64,000 bases of DNA from Selaginella tamariscina. Its lineage: Eukaryota; Streptophyta; Lycopodiopsida; Selaginellales; Selaginellaceae. The DNA lies in NCBI GenBank assembly GCA_003024785.1, contig PUQB01000335.1:37797-101796 (forward strand), in the 5' to 3' direction. This document shows, piece by piece, positions 42,236-55,145 of the stretch (positions are counted from its first letter, which is position 1; each line of letters starts with the position of its first letter). The notes beneath the pieces are model-generated. The model searched no databases. It had not been told where the DNA came from and saw only the letters and a list, made by a program, of their open reading frames with translations. The translations under genes were made by a program, and so were the position numbers.

Positions 42236-44560
42236 GGCTATTTAGTGATGGTCTGATAATGTGTCATTAGATATTTATAAAAAAACTTTAGGCAAAGCTA
42301 ACACTTTTATTTAAAAAACTCTCCCTTCATTTTTGATATCTTAATTATATTCCTAGTTGAAACCCACGTTAGTTAAACTCACCAAGTATTATTTCCATGG
42401 GAATAAGATTTCGTGTCAACTCACTTTATAAAACATAAAAACAAAAGGGATGCCTCTGTCACATAAATTAAGAGAAACCATGCTACAGATTCAAAGGTGT
42501 CTAGTTCCTTCTTCCCTAAGCTTAACTTATATTGTTAAGGCACACCTTAATATAAGCCTAACCTTAGCATTAGTGGATCCACATTATTATGCCCAGGTAC
42601 ACCACATTCAGGTGGTTAACTAGCTTCTTTTATTCGGTAACCCGTTTGTACACATGAAAAGTCTTGTTGGAGTACACATTTCATTAATTTAGATTTGAGG
42701 TTTGTCTCTAGCCTCCTCATCCATGTCACATTAATAATAGCACTTGCAACTAAGTAGAGTACACATTTTTACTCACATTGTGAGCACTATCTATGTCCCT
42801 ATCCAAATGTGGGCTCATGATTTTGATTGGCATGTTCTCTTTTCCATGTTTCTAAGGGTTCATATAAAGGGGTTCTAAGGTTGGCATATGCGGGTCTTGA
42901 GTCCAAAGGATCATTTAGCCTAGTGTCATATACTCATGTGACACTATTTCCCAAAACATAAGGTATCTCACCATAGTCCTTTGACACACGACACAACGCC
43001 TAAGACTCTCTTTGAGGTTGTGTCACGAGCTTAATACCGAGGGGTTAAATATCCTAGCAAGTGGTCACATTAGGGTGTTAAGTCTTGGGCGTTGACTCAA
43101 GGGAGGTTAGGTTTCATAATAGCATGCACACTTTGTTAAGAGGAATTCTTCATGGGGACATGTGAACATGTCCAAGCGTTGAACGACCTAAGTTTGTCAA
43201 CAAAACCCTTTTGTGAGGCACTCATTTGGTTAGGTGCTTAGGATTGTCCACACTTAGGGGTTTTCAAGGGACGTAGGTGGTCCACACAACGAACACTCAC
43301 TTTCTTCTAGACAACATTGGTCTTTGCAATTTCATCACACCATGAGCTAACCTGGGAATGAGGCGATCTAAACACATGAGATCTAATGGAGCTACCTTGT
43401 TTTGAGAGCTAGTAGCTAGCAAGTCTAAGGCTGCACCTAAAGTAGAATGTACCTCCTACTCGTGAGACTGTTGGACTCACTCAATGTAGGGTTTGTGGTC
43501 TTGAGTTTAGAGATAGTGCCCTTTGCAACCTGGTCTCATAGAGTAGGATTGAGTGGCAGATGGTTCCTATAGGCAGGGAATTTAATTCCCTTTCATGCTC
43601 TCCAGCTCCCGGGGGGCCATATAGGAGAGAAGTTTAGCTTGCTGAGGGATCTCCCATATCCATGTGTTGATAAAGAGAAGTGGTCCTACAAGTGGGGAAG
43701 GTAAATTCCCTTTCATGCTTTCTTGCTCCCCATGGGGGCGTAAGGGAGAGAAGTTAAGCTTGCCTAGGACTCTTTCTGGATACGACTTGCATCTACTCTT
43801 CCCTTTATAGCCTCCTTGATAATGACTTAGCCACATGATTCCTTGTTGGGGAGATAGAGGATCGCATAAAGGATTACAAGTCTACTGGAGGTGTACCCTA
43901 TAGATTTGAGCAACATAGAGGAAAAGTGTAGATTTGAGCACCATAGAGGAGAAGTGAAGACATAGGTAGGTAGTGTGAACCAAATGTGGAGGCTGATATG
44001 GACTTTGACGTTGATGAAGATGGATGCTAAGGTGGATGTAGACATGGATGAAGATGTGGATGCTCATGTGGCAATAGAGGTGTAGGCGGATAGGCAATAA
44101 AGCTAGGGCAAAGTTTGGAAGGACTTGTTATATGTAAATCACCCCTTGAATACCTTCCAGCCTAGCTTTAGAAGCTTTGCTTAGTAAAATACTCATGTTT
44201 GCCTATGCATTCACTTATGTCCTCACTAAGTACTAACCCTAGGATTAAGTATGACCTAATCACTCAAAACCTTAAGGGTTAGTCATGGATCACGATACCC
44301 CTTAATCACCCTAAAGGGGTTGTACTCTTAGTGAGGGTTGTTCTTCAAGGGTAAGTGATGATGCCTTAGTTCTATCATTGGGGCATGTGTAAAGCACATT
44401 TTTCCTTAATGGAGTTTAGAGCATGAGCCTATCTGAATCTCTTGGTACAAGATCATAAAGTTTACTCGAGTTATCCTCTAGAGTTGGGTAAATAGTCACT
44501 CTAGGTAGAATTCTAAATCTTGTGCGTACTTGGGCATTTAAACCAAACTCTAGGGGTCGT
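42225..44560 (+). repeat. dispersed repeat R, long copy
   Basis: Starts at about GTGCACATGGCTATTTAGTG and is colinear for more than 2 kb with 57,850-60,200. Shared blocks include AACTTTAGGCAAAGCTAAC, CTTTATTCGGTAACCCGTTTG-like, CACACGGCACAACGCCTAAG-like, GGAATTTAATTCC near 43,577 and a GATGTGGATG-type region near 44,040-44,080. Open frames in it are short and not conserved in frame between the copies. No terminal repeats or coding domains were recognised, so the class is unknown (possibly a non-autonomous LTR-type or other large element). It ends next to the CACTA-like element. Confidence 0.7.
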
Positions 44561-45144
44561 CTTTAAAGATCACAACGAGCCATTTTCTATGGCTTTTGAA
44601 AATGTTGTGGTTTTTTGCCTCGTTAGTGGATAATGACTATAATAAAGTTAGTGATTATGACACAATCTTGGCTTTTATCATGGCTTTCTGGGTTCCAATT
44701 GTGGCTTTCTGATTTTAGTGGCTTTTGAAATGGCTTTGATGATATTACTGGCTTTCTACACTGGCTTTCATAATAGTTTTTGTGGTAATGTATGCTTCCG
44801 AAATGGCTATCTAGCTGGCTTTTGCAAAAATGAAGATGAATAATGGTTTTCAAAAATGGATAACCATGAATATATAAATACAGTCGATATTTAATAGAAT
44901 GACACTTTGAACAGCATGCAATATTCAACTACTCACTGTCAACCAAGAAAAATTTCAAGAAACCTTCTCCTGCAGTACTAACCTCCTGCGCACCAAAGAT
45001 ACCACCTGAGCAAAACGTTGTCCCTGCAACTCGACTACGTCATCCACTTGTACAGCCACATACCCCCCTCAAATTTCTCGCACAGCAAGAACCGATGAAT
45101 AGACGACCATTTCTGATTTGTGGCCTGCTGATTTGTTACTGCCA

Positions 45145-48100
45145 CTAACAATGTTTCCCCTCAACACTGCGTTCTTCCAACCACAACAAGCTCATTGTCA
45201 TGGTCAACCTATCCACATTGCTGGATAGTATGATACCTGGTTTCAATCCTGATCTTGTTTGAACTTCAAGAATGTCACCATCTAAGAGCCACACAGGGCA
45301 TTTACCTGCTCCTGCTTGTAAATGAGAAGGAAACTTATTTGTCACAACTTCAAGTGCAATGTCGAATCCCCTCTTTGCCAACATTGGATCACTGTGTGGA
45401 ATAATGCAAATCTCTCGCAAAATGTTTTCTATGTGCAAAATGCATGTAGCATCAAATGGAAACCGTGTTGGTGCAAGTATTTGCATCCCAGTTCCCTCAT
45501 GAATAACTGGTCGGGACGTTCGTGTATCACAATGATACCTGCATATGTATGTCAATACCCAAAAGCCATAATGTTTGCCACATTCCAAAAAACTCACTTT
45601 CGAAAAATTCCAGCGAACAAAACGTGGAAGCTACCTGCATAGTCCACAGAAAATATTTCCTTTACTTCTGCATAACAAATTTCACCTGCATTTCAAATTA
45701 GAAGAACGGTGAGAATTTTCTGTAACGAAACATATAATATAAATACCTGGATTGTCAGGGTCACTAGTCACCACTGACGTCCCTGCCTTGTAAATGGTAC
45801 CTAGTAGACACAAGATTTGTGTCGATAGACCCGATGTTCAAAGATTAACTTCTCATCAAAAGCTGCCCTATTATTCTAGAAACCGCTACGAGTTGCACTT
45901 GTGTTATTTGTTGGCCTTTTTGCATATTTATGAGAATTCCGACTTCAGCAATACAACCTCCATGCAGCAGTGCCATACTCTAAACATTTTTCTAACAAGT
46001 CGACTGCTACTTCCTCGAGTTCACAACAACAATTCCGTCCTTAACCAGAACTGTGTTAGCATAGTGAATGGAGTTTGGTTTCACGAAGCTTGCATTAAGC
46101 TTGGCAGTCAGACGCTCTAGAGGCAACATACCATCACGCTCATCCATAAGTTTTTCCTCAATTGTCGTAAAAAAAACCTGAAAACGTTAAACTGTTCAAA
46201 ATTAAACATATAACAAAATCCTCACCTCAAATGAGCCTTTGTAAAGGTGAGCTCCATCTCCTTGTTGTTTGTATGCGTAGCATTCAATCCTTTAAAATCT
46301 GATTCATACGAATAGCACCAAGATAGTCCCATATCCTCGCACAAGTGACCTCTTCCAAAGGCATGTATTAGTGTTGATTGATGTGGACCAAACCTTTCAA
46401 CCCATAACACCTCCACAGTGTTGCAGTACTCACGAAATTCCTCCAATGTTTCCACAGTCCAACCATGACTTCTGCTCCAATCGTACAAAACTCTCGTAAG
46501 TTCAGTCAGCAATGAACAAAGGCGCAAATAGTCAGTGTCTATGAGACCATCCACAACGTATGGAAGGTACCACTGTGCGAAGTGTTGATGTTCTTCAGCT
46601 TTCCAGAATGACAAACGTGTCATTGGATGATTCGGTGCACGACCTTTCTTCATACAACTAGTTCGGTTTTGTAGTATGGTTTGCAATCTTGCCATGATAG
46701 TGGCTTCTTCCCCGACTTCTTTTAGAGTGGTGAACAACGCCTCAATAAACACTTTGAGCACATTCAAAGACACCAGATGCATGACGTCGTAAGCAGGCAA
46801 CTCAAGAATGCTTAACCTGAAAAAGAAAAAATAGTAGTTAATGTAACTACAAAGTTCAATTAAATAATGTCCTACAAACCCGTACACATTGTATAGTCGA
46901 TGTAGCCGGCTGCGACCGCGAACTCCGGAGTCCCTTTGGAGATGACGCATCCTCTGGGGTTAGGTGCAGCTTCAACTTCCAAAATAGCACTTTGAATTTC
47001 TTGGAAGGAACGTTCTGCTGCTGGTTCCATGGAATTTTGAAGAATATTTGCATGTTTCCATTGATTGCCATCCTGCAACATAGGCGTTTTGCATTTTCAA
47101 CTGTTTTTCCCACCTGCAGAAACACAAATGATAGTGAATGTGCTGGCCAAAAACAAAAAACCATTGCTTACAGAAACCAACTCAGAAGCCAGAAATGATG
47201 ACCACACTAAAAGCTATAAAATGATGCCATAAAAACTCTTACCACTTGATAGTTTTAGTACTTCACATTGTGCAGGTGATCAGCAGAAAGTACTAATAGT
47301 AACACTCTCATTTGAAACTTTTGTGGAAGTCCTCCATAGTGCTCGGAACTCAAACTATAATCAACTTCCATCCCTTGCACAAATAGTGTTGTCAATTCAT
47401 CAACAAGAAGATCAAGGAATGGATCGAGGCTATCTGTGCCGGCTTCCATTTGTGACTTCGGGATGTACATGACGGAGGGTCATTGTTGCTGTTGTTGTTC
47501 CATGAAGTCCTGGATTCAAGATCTTTGCATTCAAAGCCCCCTGCACCTCTGTTTGGTTCGAGCTGACTGAAATCCGTCCCAATGGATTTGCAGTGCTAAA
47601 TTCCTTGGATCCCCCCTCACAACAATCCTCTGAGCTTGGAAAGAAGATTCACAACGCGGACAATCCACCTTGTAGTAGCCATAGGCATCTAGCACAACAG
47701 TATCCATACAAGCATCTTTTTCTGGCCATTGGCGGATGAATTCTTCACAGCATGTGCATTGAATTGGAAGCTCAAATTCTTGGTCAGAATCGAAAAAAGC
47801 TTGATATTGCCGCCACATACTGCCCTCCCAATCTCAGAGATAGTTGATGGAGGTTCATGCACAGCCCTCCCTTTCCAGCTTTCTTTTGCCGCCAAGGCCG
47901 CAGGTCTTCCCAACATATGGATCGTACCTTTGCACGGAGGTGAAGCCTTGTAGAAAGTGGTATGTAGTAGAAGGATACTGCATCTTTGATCCCAGCTCCA
48001 CAACAGGGGCATGCTTCCCTGCATACTTCACACCTCTGCCTAGGTACCCTATTATAAAAAGCCACTATAGTTAGCTAAAAACTCTATCGCTGAAATGCAG

Positions 48101-48890
48101 AAGTAAATTTACCCGCAAACACACAGTTCCTCTGGATCACCAAAAACATAAGCTGGCCAATCCTTGTGGCAACAAAAATTCTTCCTCTCTGCGTTTGGCA
48201 TGCCCAATCGTGCTAGCAACCTATCAAAGCACGAGATGTCCGAGGGACTTTCAAACCCGCAACGCCCTATCCAAGAAGGATCAAAGATCCGAGCTAGACT
48301 CTGGTGATTAGTGGCAAATAATGAATTTTGAACAAAGTGCTTCAGAAATATGGCCATTATCGAAAATTTTGCAAAGTTGAACAAAGAATAGCATTGTGGC
48401 TTCTATTGTGACCTCTACATTTTCCTTATGAACTCTCAATTGCACATGCTCCCGGCTGCATCCTCGGGCAGTTCAACACCACATCCTTCATAATCGATGT
48501 TTTCTTCCATTGGACCTTGGAGATGTTGAAAACAGCTCTGATCATGGTAACATCATCCATAGCTTGTACTTCATCTAGATTCGAATGTGACATTCTTCTG
48601 CTACTTTATCAGTCCCATCATTCTGCAAATTAAACCTCAAGGAACGAAGACTATGCAAGTGTCTGTAGAAGCTTGAAGAACTCAACTTTTACCATCTAAA
48701 CCATGAATACAAAGGCAATCATCACATTTACAAACATACACTGTCTCTTTGATTGTCTGCCCATCTGGTTGTTGCTGTTGCACCAATTTCCTCTGATTCC
48801 ACCTCCAGGCACTCCTTGAGACTTCTTCACCATTGAACATACTCTCCTAGATCGTGTCATTCTGATTTGGAGGTGAATTTGCAACAAGAC
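45145..48890 (-). pseudogene. TNP2-like CACTA transposase gene, multi-exon, probably broken
   Basis: Catalyses excision and integration of the element. Minus-strand blocks in order: 48384-48109 (N-terminal, with LLARLGMPNAERKNFCC); 48065-47784 (CEVCREACPCCGAG, then FYYIPLSTRLHLRAKVRSI); 47818-47531 (CTCCEEF, CPRCESSF, then DPRNLALQIHWDGFQSA, where an Asp of the catalytic triad is expected); 47470-47255 (DSLDPFLDLLVDELTTLF); 47081-46872; 46950-46222 (LPAYDVMHLVSLNVLKVF and FWKAEEHQHFAQWYLPYV, hallmarks of this family's C-terminal half); 45597-45145. Several blocks are joined by plausible GT-AG introns (for example acceptor TTTTTCAG before LSILELP); others change frame without one. I judge it likely inactive but cannot exclude an intact spliced form. 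KDZ elements were considered as an alternative. Confidence 0.6.
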
Positions 48891-48955
48891 TCATTTTGGG
48901 GAATTCTAGTGCAAAAAAATGTTATTTAATGCTGGTAGGAAGCTGACATTGGAGC

Positions 48956-49030
48956 ATGCATCAGCTACGCGGGTTAAAGGCCTCTTGGCACTAAGTCCCA
49001 ACAGGCCGCAAGTTCAAGTCTCATAGGAAA
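48956..49030 (+). other. tRNA-like stretch in the divergent promoter region
   Basis: CAGCTACGCGGGTTAAAGGC resembles an A-box of a Leu/Ser-type tRNA, and GCAAGTTCAAGTCTCATAGG resembles a B-box and T-arm at a tRNA-like distance. No acceptor stem pairs convincingly, so it may be a SINE head or chance. It lies between the two CACTA genes. Confidence 0.3.
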
Positions 49031-49245
49031 AATGCAGACTTTGCCATTAAAATGCAATTTTAAACATGGTATCACATGCGATGCACGAGTCTTGCCGTGT
49101 TTATTTATTTTCATTTTTCCAAATTTCCCACACGTAAGGTTTTTGATTTGGGGCTTTTTTAGCATTTTGGTTGCACATTTTTTGGGGAGCGAGGATTGTG
49201 GGAGTGATCGATCTTCCCTCCTTATTGATCATATTTGTAGGTGCC

Positions 49246-51352
49246 ATGGATCTGGAAAGCAAAACAATAGAAGAGGTGGGTAGTTTATTGAATGCTAAGT
49301 TTGGTTCCTTGGCCGAGATGGATTTCGCATCTATTGCACGCAAGGAGAAGATCAATGGCAATGCTCTCTTGTCAATGACAACAAATGATTGGCTTGGACT
49401 AGGATGCAGGCGGGGCACAGCAGCTTCCATTGTGGCTCTTGTGAGGACGAGCTTGAGGCCTCCAAAACCTTCTGCTTTTACAACGACCAACAATGTGGAA
49501 CTGGTGCCTGTGGTAGAGCCCTGCAAGACTAGCAGAGACAAAAAACGTCATGTGAGGGAGACGGATTCTCGCACAGTGAAGGCGAAGGTTGCAAAAGTGT
49601 GTTCGCAAAGGATTTGAGGAGAATCGTGAGGGATGCATTCCCTAACTTCATGGTTGCTAAGTTCAAAGGTGTTGAAGCACAAAAGTTTTGCAAAAAAAGA
49701 GCTCAAGTTGTGAACACCCTATATGGCCCTGATTGTTCTGCGGAGATTAGAGCAGAGGCCGAGAAGCAGATAGGACTCAAATTGACGAGCCAACGCCGGT
49801 CCATTGTGAAGAAGCAGCAGCGTGTTTTTGAGAGGACCTATGCGTGGGGAGCTACTGTTGTGGAGTTGTTTGCATATCAGCACAAGTTGAAGGAATCCGA
49901 CATGACTTTCTTTGTGGAGTTGCATTTGTTCGTATGCAAAAGCCTGGCGCATTTGGTGAAGTAGAGGTATGTATTGTGTTGTGCTATGCATAGTTGAAAT
50001 CGATCATTTGGTTTGTGCAGGTGGGGACAGCAACAGTGTTGGAGCGATTTACACCCCCAAGCCACCTTTATTCGGTTTTGCGAGTTAAGATTATAAGGAA
50101 GGGAGTTGAAGAAAGATGTCCGCATTCCTACCATTCACGGGACAAATCCAATAGAAGATGCACAACCGGAGAACACTTCTCAACTTCGTGTAGAGGCAAG
50201 TCGTTAATGTGGCTTTCTATGTGGCTTTGACTGTGGCTTTTTTGCAGGATATTGTGTGCTGGCCTGAGTGTTGCACGCATATTATAGATGATGATTCTGA
50301 GGACATTTCTGAAGAATCTGACGTCTTGAAAATGAAAAATCAGTCAATCCTTCACGTTCAGAGGCAAGAACCAGTTTTGAGAGCCGCATGCAATTTTTTG
50401 ATGGGAGTGGTGGTGAATTCACAGGAGAATTCGCACAAGAACTTTGAGAAAACCAGCAACGATCCACAACCGATTTTGTTAGTTCTGTAGATGATATGGA
50501 TGGGAGATGCAAGGACAACAACATGACACCCATTCCAAACTCGCAGAAAGTAAGCTATATTGGTATTTTGATTTGTATTGACTAATATGTTGCATTTTCA
50601 TAGAAGGCTGGTGACGTTTTAGAGTCTGATACAGACTCTAATACTAACCCCAAGGAGCTTGAGCATGATGTTGCTCCAAGGAATGGTGGAGGCATCATCA
50701 CACAAGTAAGTGTCAAGTTTTGTTTTTTTTGTGTATGTTAGTGTAAACGTTATACTGTATTTGGTCTGTAGGAAGTTCTGGATTCAACTCAAATTTTGTT
50801 GGTGCAAGTGTCGATCCAGATGAAACACAAGTAAGTGACTTGGTTTGGTTTTGGTTTCCATATTTAAAGCACATTTAACTTGGTTACCTTGCAGCCTTTC
50901 CTGACTCAGTGAAGGATCAATTAGGCATGGTTTTATATGGCACAGAACAAGGAGATTGCAATGTCCCTTTTTTGGAGGAAATACATAGGCCGAACTCAAG
51001 CTTGACTGAACATGCATTCAAAGTGAGTAATACTTTATTCATTGTTCACTTTTACATTTAGTAATCTTTTTGTAGTTGCCGAAAGATTGGGAAGCAAGGG
51101 TGAGAGATCTGAACATGGAGCAGTTAAAGTCACTTGCATGTTTGTTCATGGTACGATGCGATTGCAAAAATCAGTTTGAGGCAAGTGAAGTCGTGGGCAG
51201 CTACATTTAATAAGAACAAGGGATGTAAGGTGTTCACAATTACTTCAGTAATGAAATTTGATAAGGCACTGCAGCACCTTCTAATCCGAGCTATTGAGAA
51301 AGGCTACTTCAAAGTTAGAAGCGACGCATGGGACTGCAAGGAGTTTTGGTGA
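49246..51352 (+). pseudogene. CACTA companion gene with N-terminal SAM-like domain (frame broken once or more)
   Basis: The ATG at 49246 opens a frame whose residues 1-65 look like a SAM domain (EKINGNALLSMTTNDWLGLG, the 'G-x-ALL-x-L-x-x-x-D-W-x-x-LG' core). Near 49,598 two extra bases (GTGTGTTCGC) shift the frame. The next frame (49599-49964) holds RRIVRDAFPNFMVAKFKG and a Lys-rich helical part ending VELHLFVCKSLAHLVK. Further exons follow with GT-AG introns (acceptor TTTGTGCAG near 50,020, others near 50,250, 50,770 and 51,075). The last exon (to stop 51352) reads KVFTITSVMKFDKALQHLLI. CACTA elements often carry a DNA-binding second gene. No known TNPA motif is seen, so this is a positional inference. 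Confidence 0.45.
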
Positions 51353-51818
51353 GCTTAGCTATGCCTCACTATGGCCTATATGTAAATCATTTTCATATTC
51401 CAATATTATCAATAATATTTAGAATACACTTTTGATCCACATCTATAGTATCAATGTGTTTCCCACTATTTTTAAAAAAAGAACACTATATTTTTCAGAT
51501 TTTTTTTACCTTATTAGCATTAAATAAAGTCACATCTATTCTCCACTGTAGAAGACAATATAAATTTTATATTTCATTTCAGACGTGTGAGCACTATATA
51601 TTTCATTTTCAAAAGCATTACTATATTCACATAACAAACACTAAATTTTACACTCATTTTTCCACATTTAAAATTAGCAAACCACAGCCATCATGTAGCA
51701 CAATCAAAAGCCATAGACCACATAGTGGCACTCAATATAGGATTTTCTCATTCACGACCAAAATGCTTTTGTAATGGCTTTTGACAAAAAAAAAAGCCAC
51801 AGAAAATGGCTCATTGTG

Positions 51819-53400
51819 GCTGTTTCTCACTACATCTAGGGTTCGTCAACATAGTACAGTAGGTAACAATAATCAACTTCTAATGTAAAGGGTTGAGTCA
51901 TAGTAAAGGCATTGTACTGCTGACATGGATTGACAATTTTGACTTAGGCAATAGTTTAAATTACTAAATAAACCATAATGATTTAAATTAATAATTTTAA
52001 ACTAATTATTTAATGACTTTAATAATTTAAATTAAATTAAATACTTATATTCTTTAATTTTAATAATACCTTCTCAATTGATTCATTATATAAATTTAGT
52101 ATATATATTTTTTATTAAAAATTAGGGTTTATTATTCATGAATAATAAAAACCATGATCTAAGCCAAAAAAATTAATCCATGATTGCTGGTGAGGGTGAT
52201 TCCTAATGATGATGTCTTAGCTCTATCATTGTAGAGCACATGTCTCATTGATTGGGTTTAGAGCATGATTAATATAAAACGAGATCCTAAAGTCTACTAG
52301 TTATTTTCTAAAGTTCGAAGGATAGTCACTCTAGGGACTTAAAGTAGAACCTTAAATCTCGTGCTTTACTTGGCATTAAGTCAGACTCTAAAACTTAACT
52401 ACACTGAATGGCCACTTAGCCACGTCTTGCCATATGTCAACCCTTTGAGTTAAAACTCTAAAAAAACACCCTAAGGTTGATTTTAATTTTTTCTTAATGA
52501 GGTAAGGCTACCCTACCCAATTGTTAGGGCTTGTTGAGTTTAACCTAATGACCCCTACCCTTGGTCACATATTAAGTAGAATGGGTGCAAGGGCAACATA
52601 TTAGATACTTAAAGAGTTTTGGTTCCTTCCCCATTAGCATAAGCCTATGTCGTGAAGACACATTCTTTGTGCTGCCCTAACTTCCATGCTTAGGAGTAAG
52701 TTATACCCTAAAGGTTGCCCAAATCATAATTATTAGAATTTGTGCCACACTGCATCCAGAGAGTTAATTAACTTTTTTCATTTAATAACCCATCCACACA
52801 TCTGGAGGTTATCTAAGTACACATTCTGTAAGTGTAGCCTTGCTTTGGCCTCCTCCTCCATGCCAAACTAGGAATGACACTTGTAACTAAAAAGACACAC
52901 ATCCTAACTCACAATGTGAACATTGTATTTGTCTTGGTCCAATTGTGAGTGTGAATTCTTGACATTCAAGTTTCTTGAGGGTCAAAATGAGAGAATCTAA
53001 GGTTGGCATAAAACACATCATGAAACCAGAATAGATGTCACATGGTACATCACCCCAAAGTGCAACCTTAGGGGTCATGTCAATGGTTTAATGCCATTAT
53101 AATGGGTGGTTTTAGTAAGCACATGTGTGTGTTCTGAGTGAGTGTGTTGATCCTTGAGCATCTACTCAAGGGAGGTTAGGTCTCTTGGCAAGTGTGTCTA
53201 CTAAGAGCCTTCATAGACACACACACATGGGCACACACTTGTTGAACATTAGGCTTAATAAGGGTTTTATTTAGACTTTTGTGGTTACTGAGTATTAACT
53301 TTAGGATTAGGATATGGCTTCGCAATGGTCACTTAGTAACTACATGTTGCCATTTGAGTCAAAACTCTAACCTTTATCCTAATCTATTGTGGTTTTTGTT
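51819..53400 (+). repeat. dispersed repeat R, degenerate copy
   Basis: From about 52,190 blocks match the 3' part of repeat R (AATGATGATGTCTTAGCTCTATCATTG, split by small differences, CACTCTAGGGACTTAA, TTAGATACTTAAAGAGTTTTGG). Order relative to 60.0-60.4 kb is kept at the start, then diverges. A weak match (AAAGGCATTGTACT) also occurs near 51,910. No genes are supported. Confidence 0.55.
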
Positions 53401-55020
53401 GTTGTTTTTCTTTAAACTTTCCTTACTAATAACAATGTTTTAATAAATTACCAAGGTAAATTTAAGCTACAAAATATTAAAATTATTTAAAGAGTATGTA
53501 AATATATATTTTTAAACCTTATATAAAGATTAGATCTTCTTATGTAATAAGTTTATTCATATGGGTTAAGGGTCTAGTTTATCACCATGTTAAATTGAGA
53601 GTCATTAAATAGCTAAGCCCAAAGCATAAGTAAATTTAGGAGGTGATAAACTCAGGATAATAATCAAGTATAGAATCTTAATAAACTCACCAAGTTAAAG
53701 ATAACAATTGGGTTAAGGGTTCAATTAAGTTAAGGATAATAACTATGTTAAAGGTTTAGTTATAAATAATTAAATAGTTAAACCCATCAACAGCCATCCT
53801 AAATTTTAAACCCACATGACACTATTGGGGCTATGCATAACATAGGTGATTAGGTATAAACTCATTAGTTAAGGAGAACAATTAAGTTAAGCGTAAATTC
53901 ACGAGGTTAAATAAGGATAATAATAAATTTAAGGGTCATTAAATAGTTATGGATAAACTTAAGAAATTACAGGTCTAACTCTAAGTTAAGGGTCATTAAA
54001 TAATTAAGGATTCAACTAAGAATAAACTTATAATAACAATTGGGTTAAGTATAACAGGGTCATTAAATAATCAAGTTCATACATGAGTAAACTTAAGATA
54101 AACATATTAAATTCAGGATAAGAACTAGGTTAAGGATTTAACTTAAATAAATTCACAATGTTAAGGATAACAATTGAGTTCAAAGTCTATTAATTAATAA
54201 ATTATTATTTACAAATAGTTAAGCTCACCAACATGTGAACATGTGTAATAGTTTAAATTTACGTTTATTATCATTTTAACCTTTAAATTTGCCCTATGTA
54301 TCAATCCATAATTCATACATGCCACATGTAATAAATAGCATTAATATATTTTAAATTTATAGTTATTTTTACATATGCAATCCGAAACTTAGGAAAAGAG
54401 TATATTTTTTATTTTTAAACCATATGGTACACACATTTCATTATATATTTACATTGTCCATTGCTAATTTAAACATAAAATCAAAAAATATTAAAATTTA
54501 TATAAATTTATATTTTAAAATTAAAATTAATAATAGTATTGATGATGAATCTAAGTTTGAAATTGTTTTGGGTTAACATAAAAACAATCCTCCCCAACAA
54601 CTTGTGATTATGAAAACATTCAAACAAATATGGACATACTTACGCATAAGTTTAAACACTATGTCTTATACGGATTGATCATATAAAAAATAGAATTTGC
54701 TTAACATGGGCAAATATTTGTAACGTGTTTCTTTTTTATTACAAGTTTCATATTCAGAAATAGGAAACTGTTATTTTGAAGAGTGTTGCTTTTAAAAACA
54801 TTAAAATATGTTAATTTATTTCACAATATGTATAAAGGATAAGCGATTTTTTCAAAAGTAAAAGAAACATGTGCGCATATATATATATATATGACCAATA
54901 CATAATACCATACATACATACAAGTGAGTACTATTGCATATATGTTTCCTATATTAATAATTATAACAAACAACCCTTAAATGTATTTAATATTTAAGAA
55001 AATATTTATCAAATAGGTGT
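53401..55020. other. AT-rich tandem-array spacer upstream of PRTA copy 4
   Basis: 53,450-54,200 consists of diffuse repeats of GGATAA, TTAAGGATAA and AAATAGTTAAG words, perhaps an old degenerate tandem repeat. 54,240-55,020 is colinear with 60,430-61,260. No genes are seen. Confidence 0.6.
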
Positions 55021-55145
55021 ACACTTTTTAAACCTTTTGCCCTTTGTATAACTATTGAAAGTACACATGACACATATATAGCAACATCTCCTCAGTATAA
55101 AAATATATCACATAGGAATTATTTACATATAGCAAGGAATTAAGG

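Larger units (their letters stand above)
44571..51818. mobile_element. CACTA/EnSpm-like DNA transposon, about 7.25 kb, with two divergent genes
   Basis: The left end is CACAACGAGCCATTTTCT and the right end in reverse complement is CACAATGAGCCATTTTCT; both continue with TGGCTTTT. Subterminal regions are full of TGGCTTT(T/C) and AAAGCCA repeats (44,590-44,830 and 51,670-51,800), typical of CACTA elements. A minus-strand TNP2-like gene and a plus-strand companion diverge from about 48.9-49.2 kb. A 3-bp target duplication is not seen at these exact ends (GAT against GCT), and right-hand sequence extends as GGCTGTTTCTCACTACA, so the true right end may be slightly further out or the left end truncated. 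Confidence 0.65.

Noticed and set aside
44571..51818. KDZ (Kyakuja-Dileera-Zisupton) transposon
   Set aside because: Considered because of the Cys-rich region, but the DPRNLALQIHWDGFQ and DVMHLVSLNV segments, subterminal TGGCTTT repeats and CAC-type ends fit CACTA/TNP2 better.
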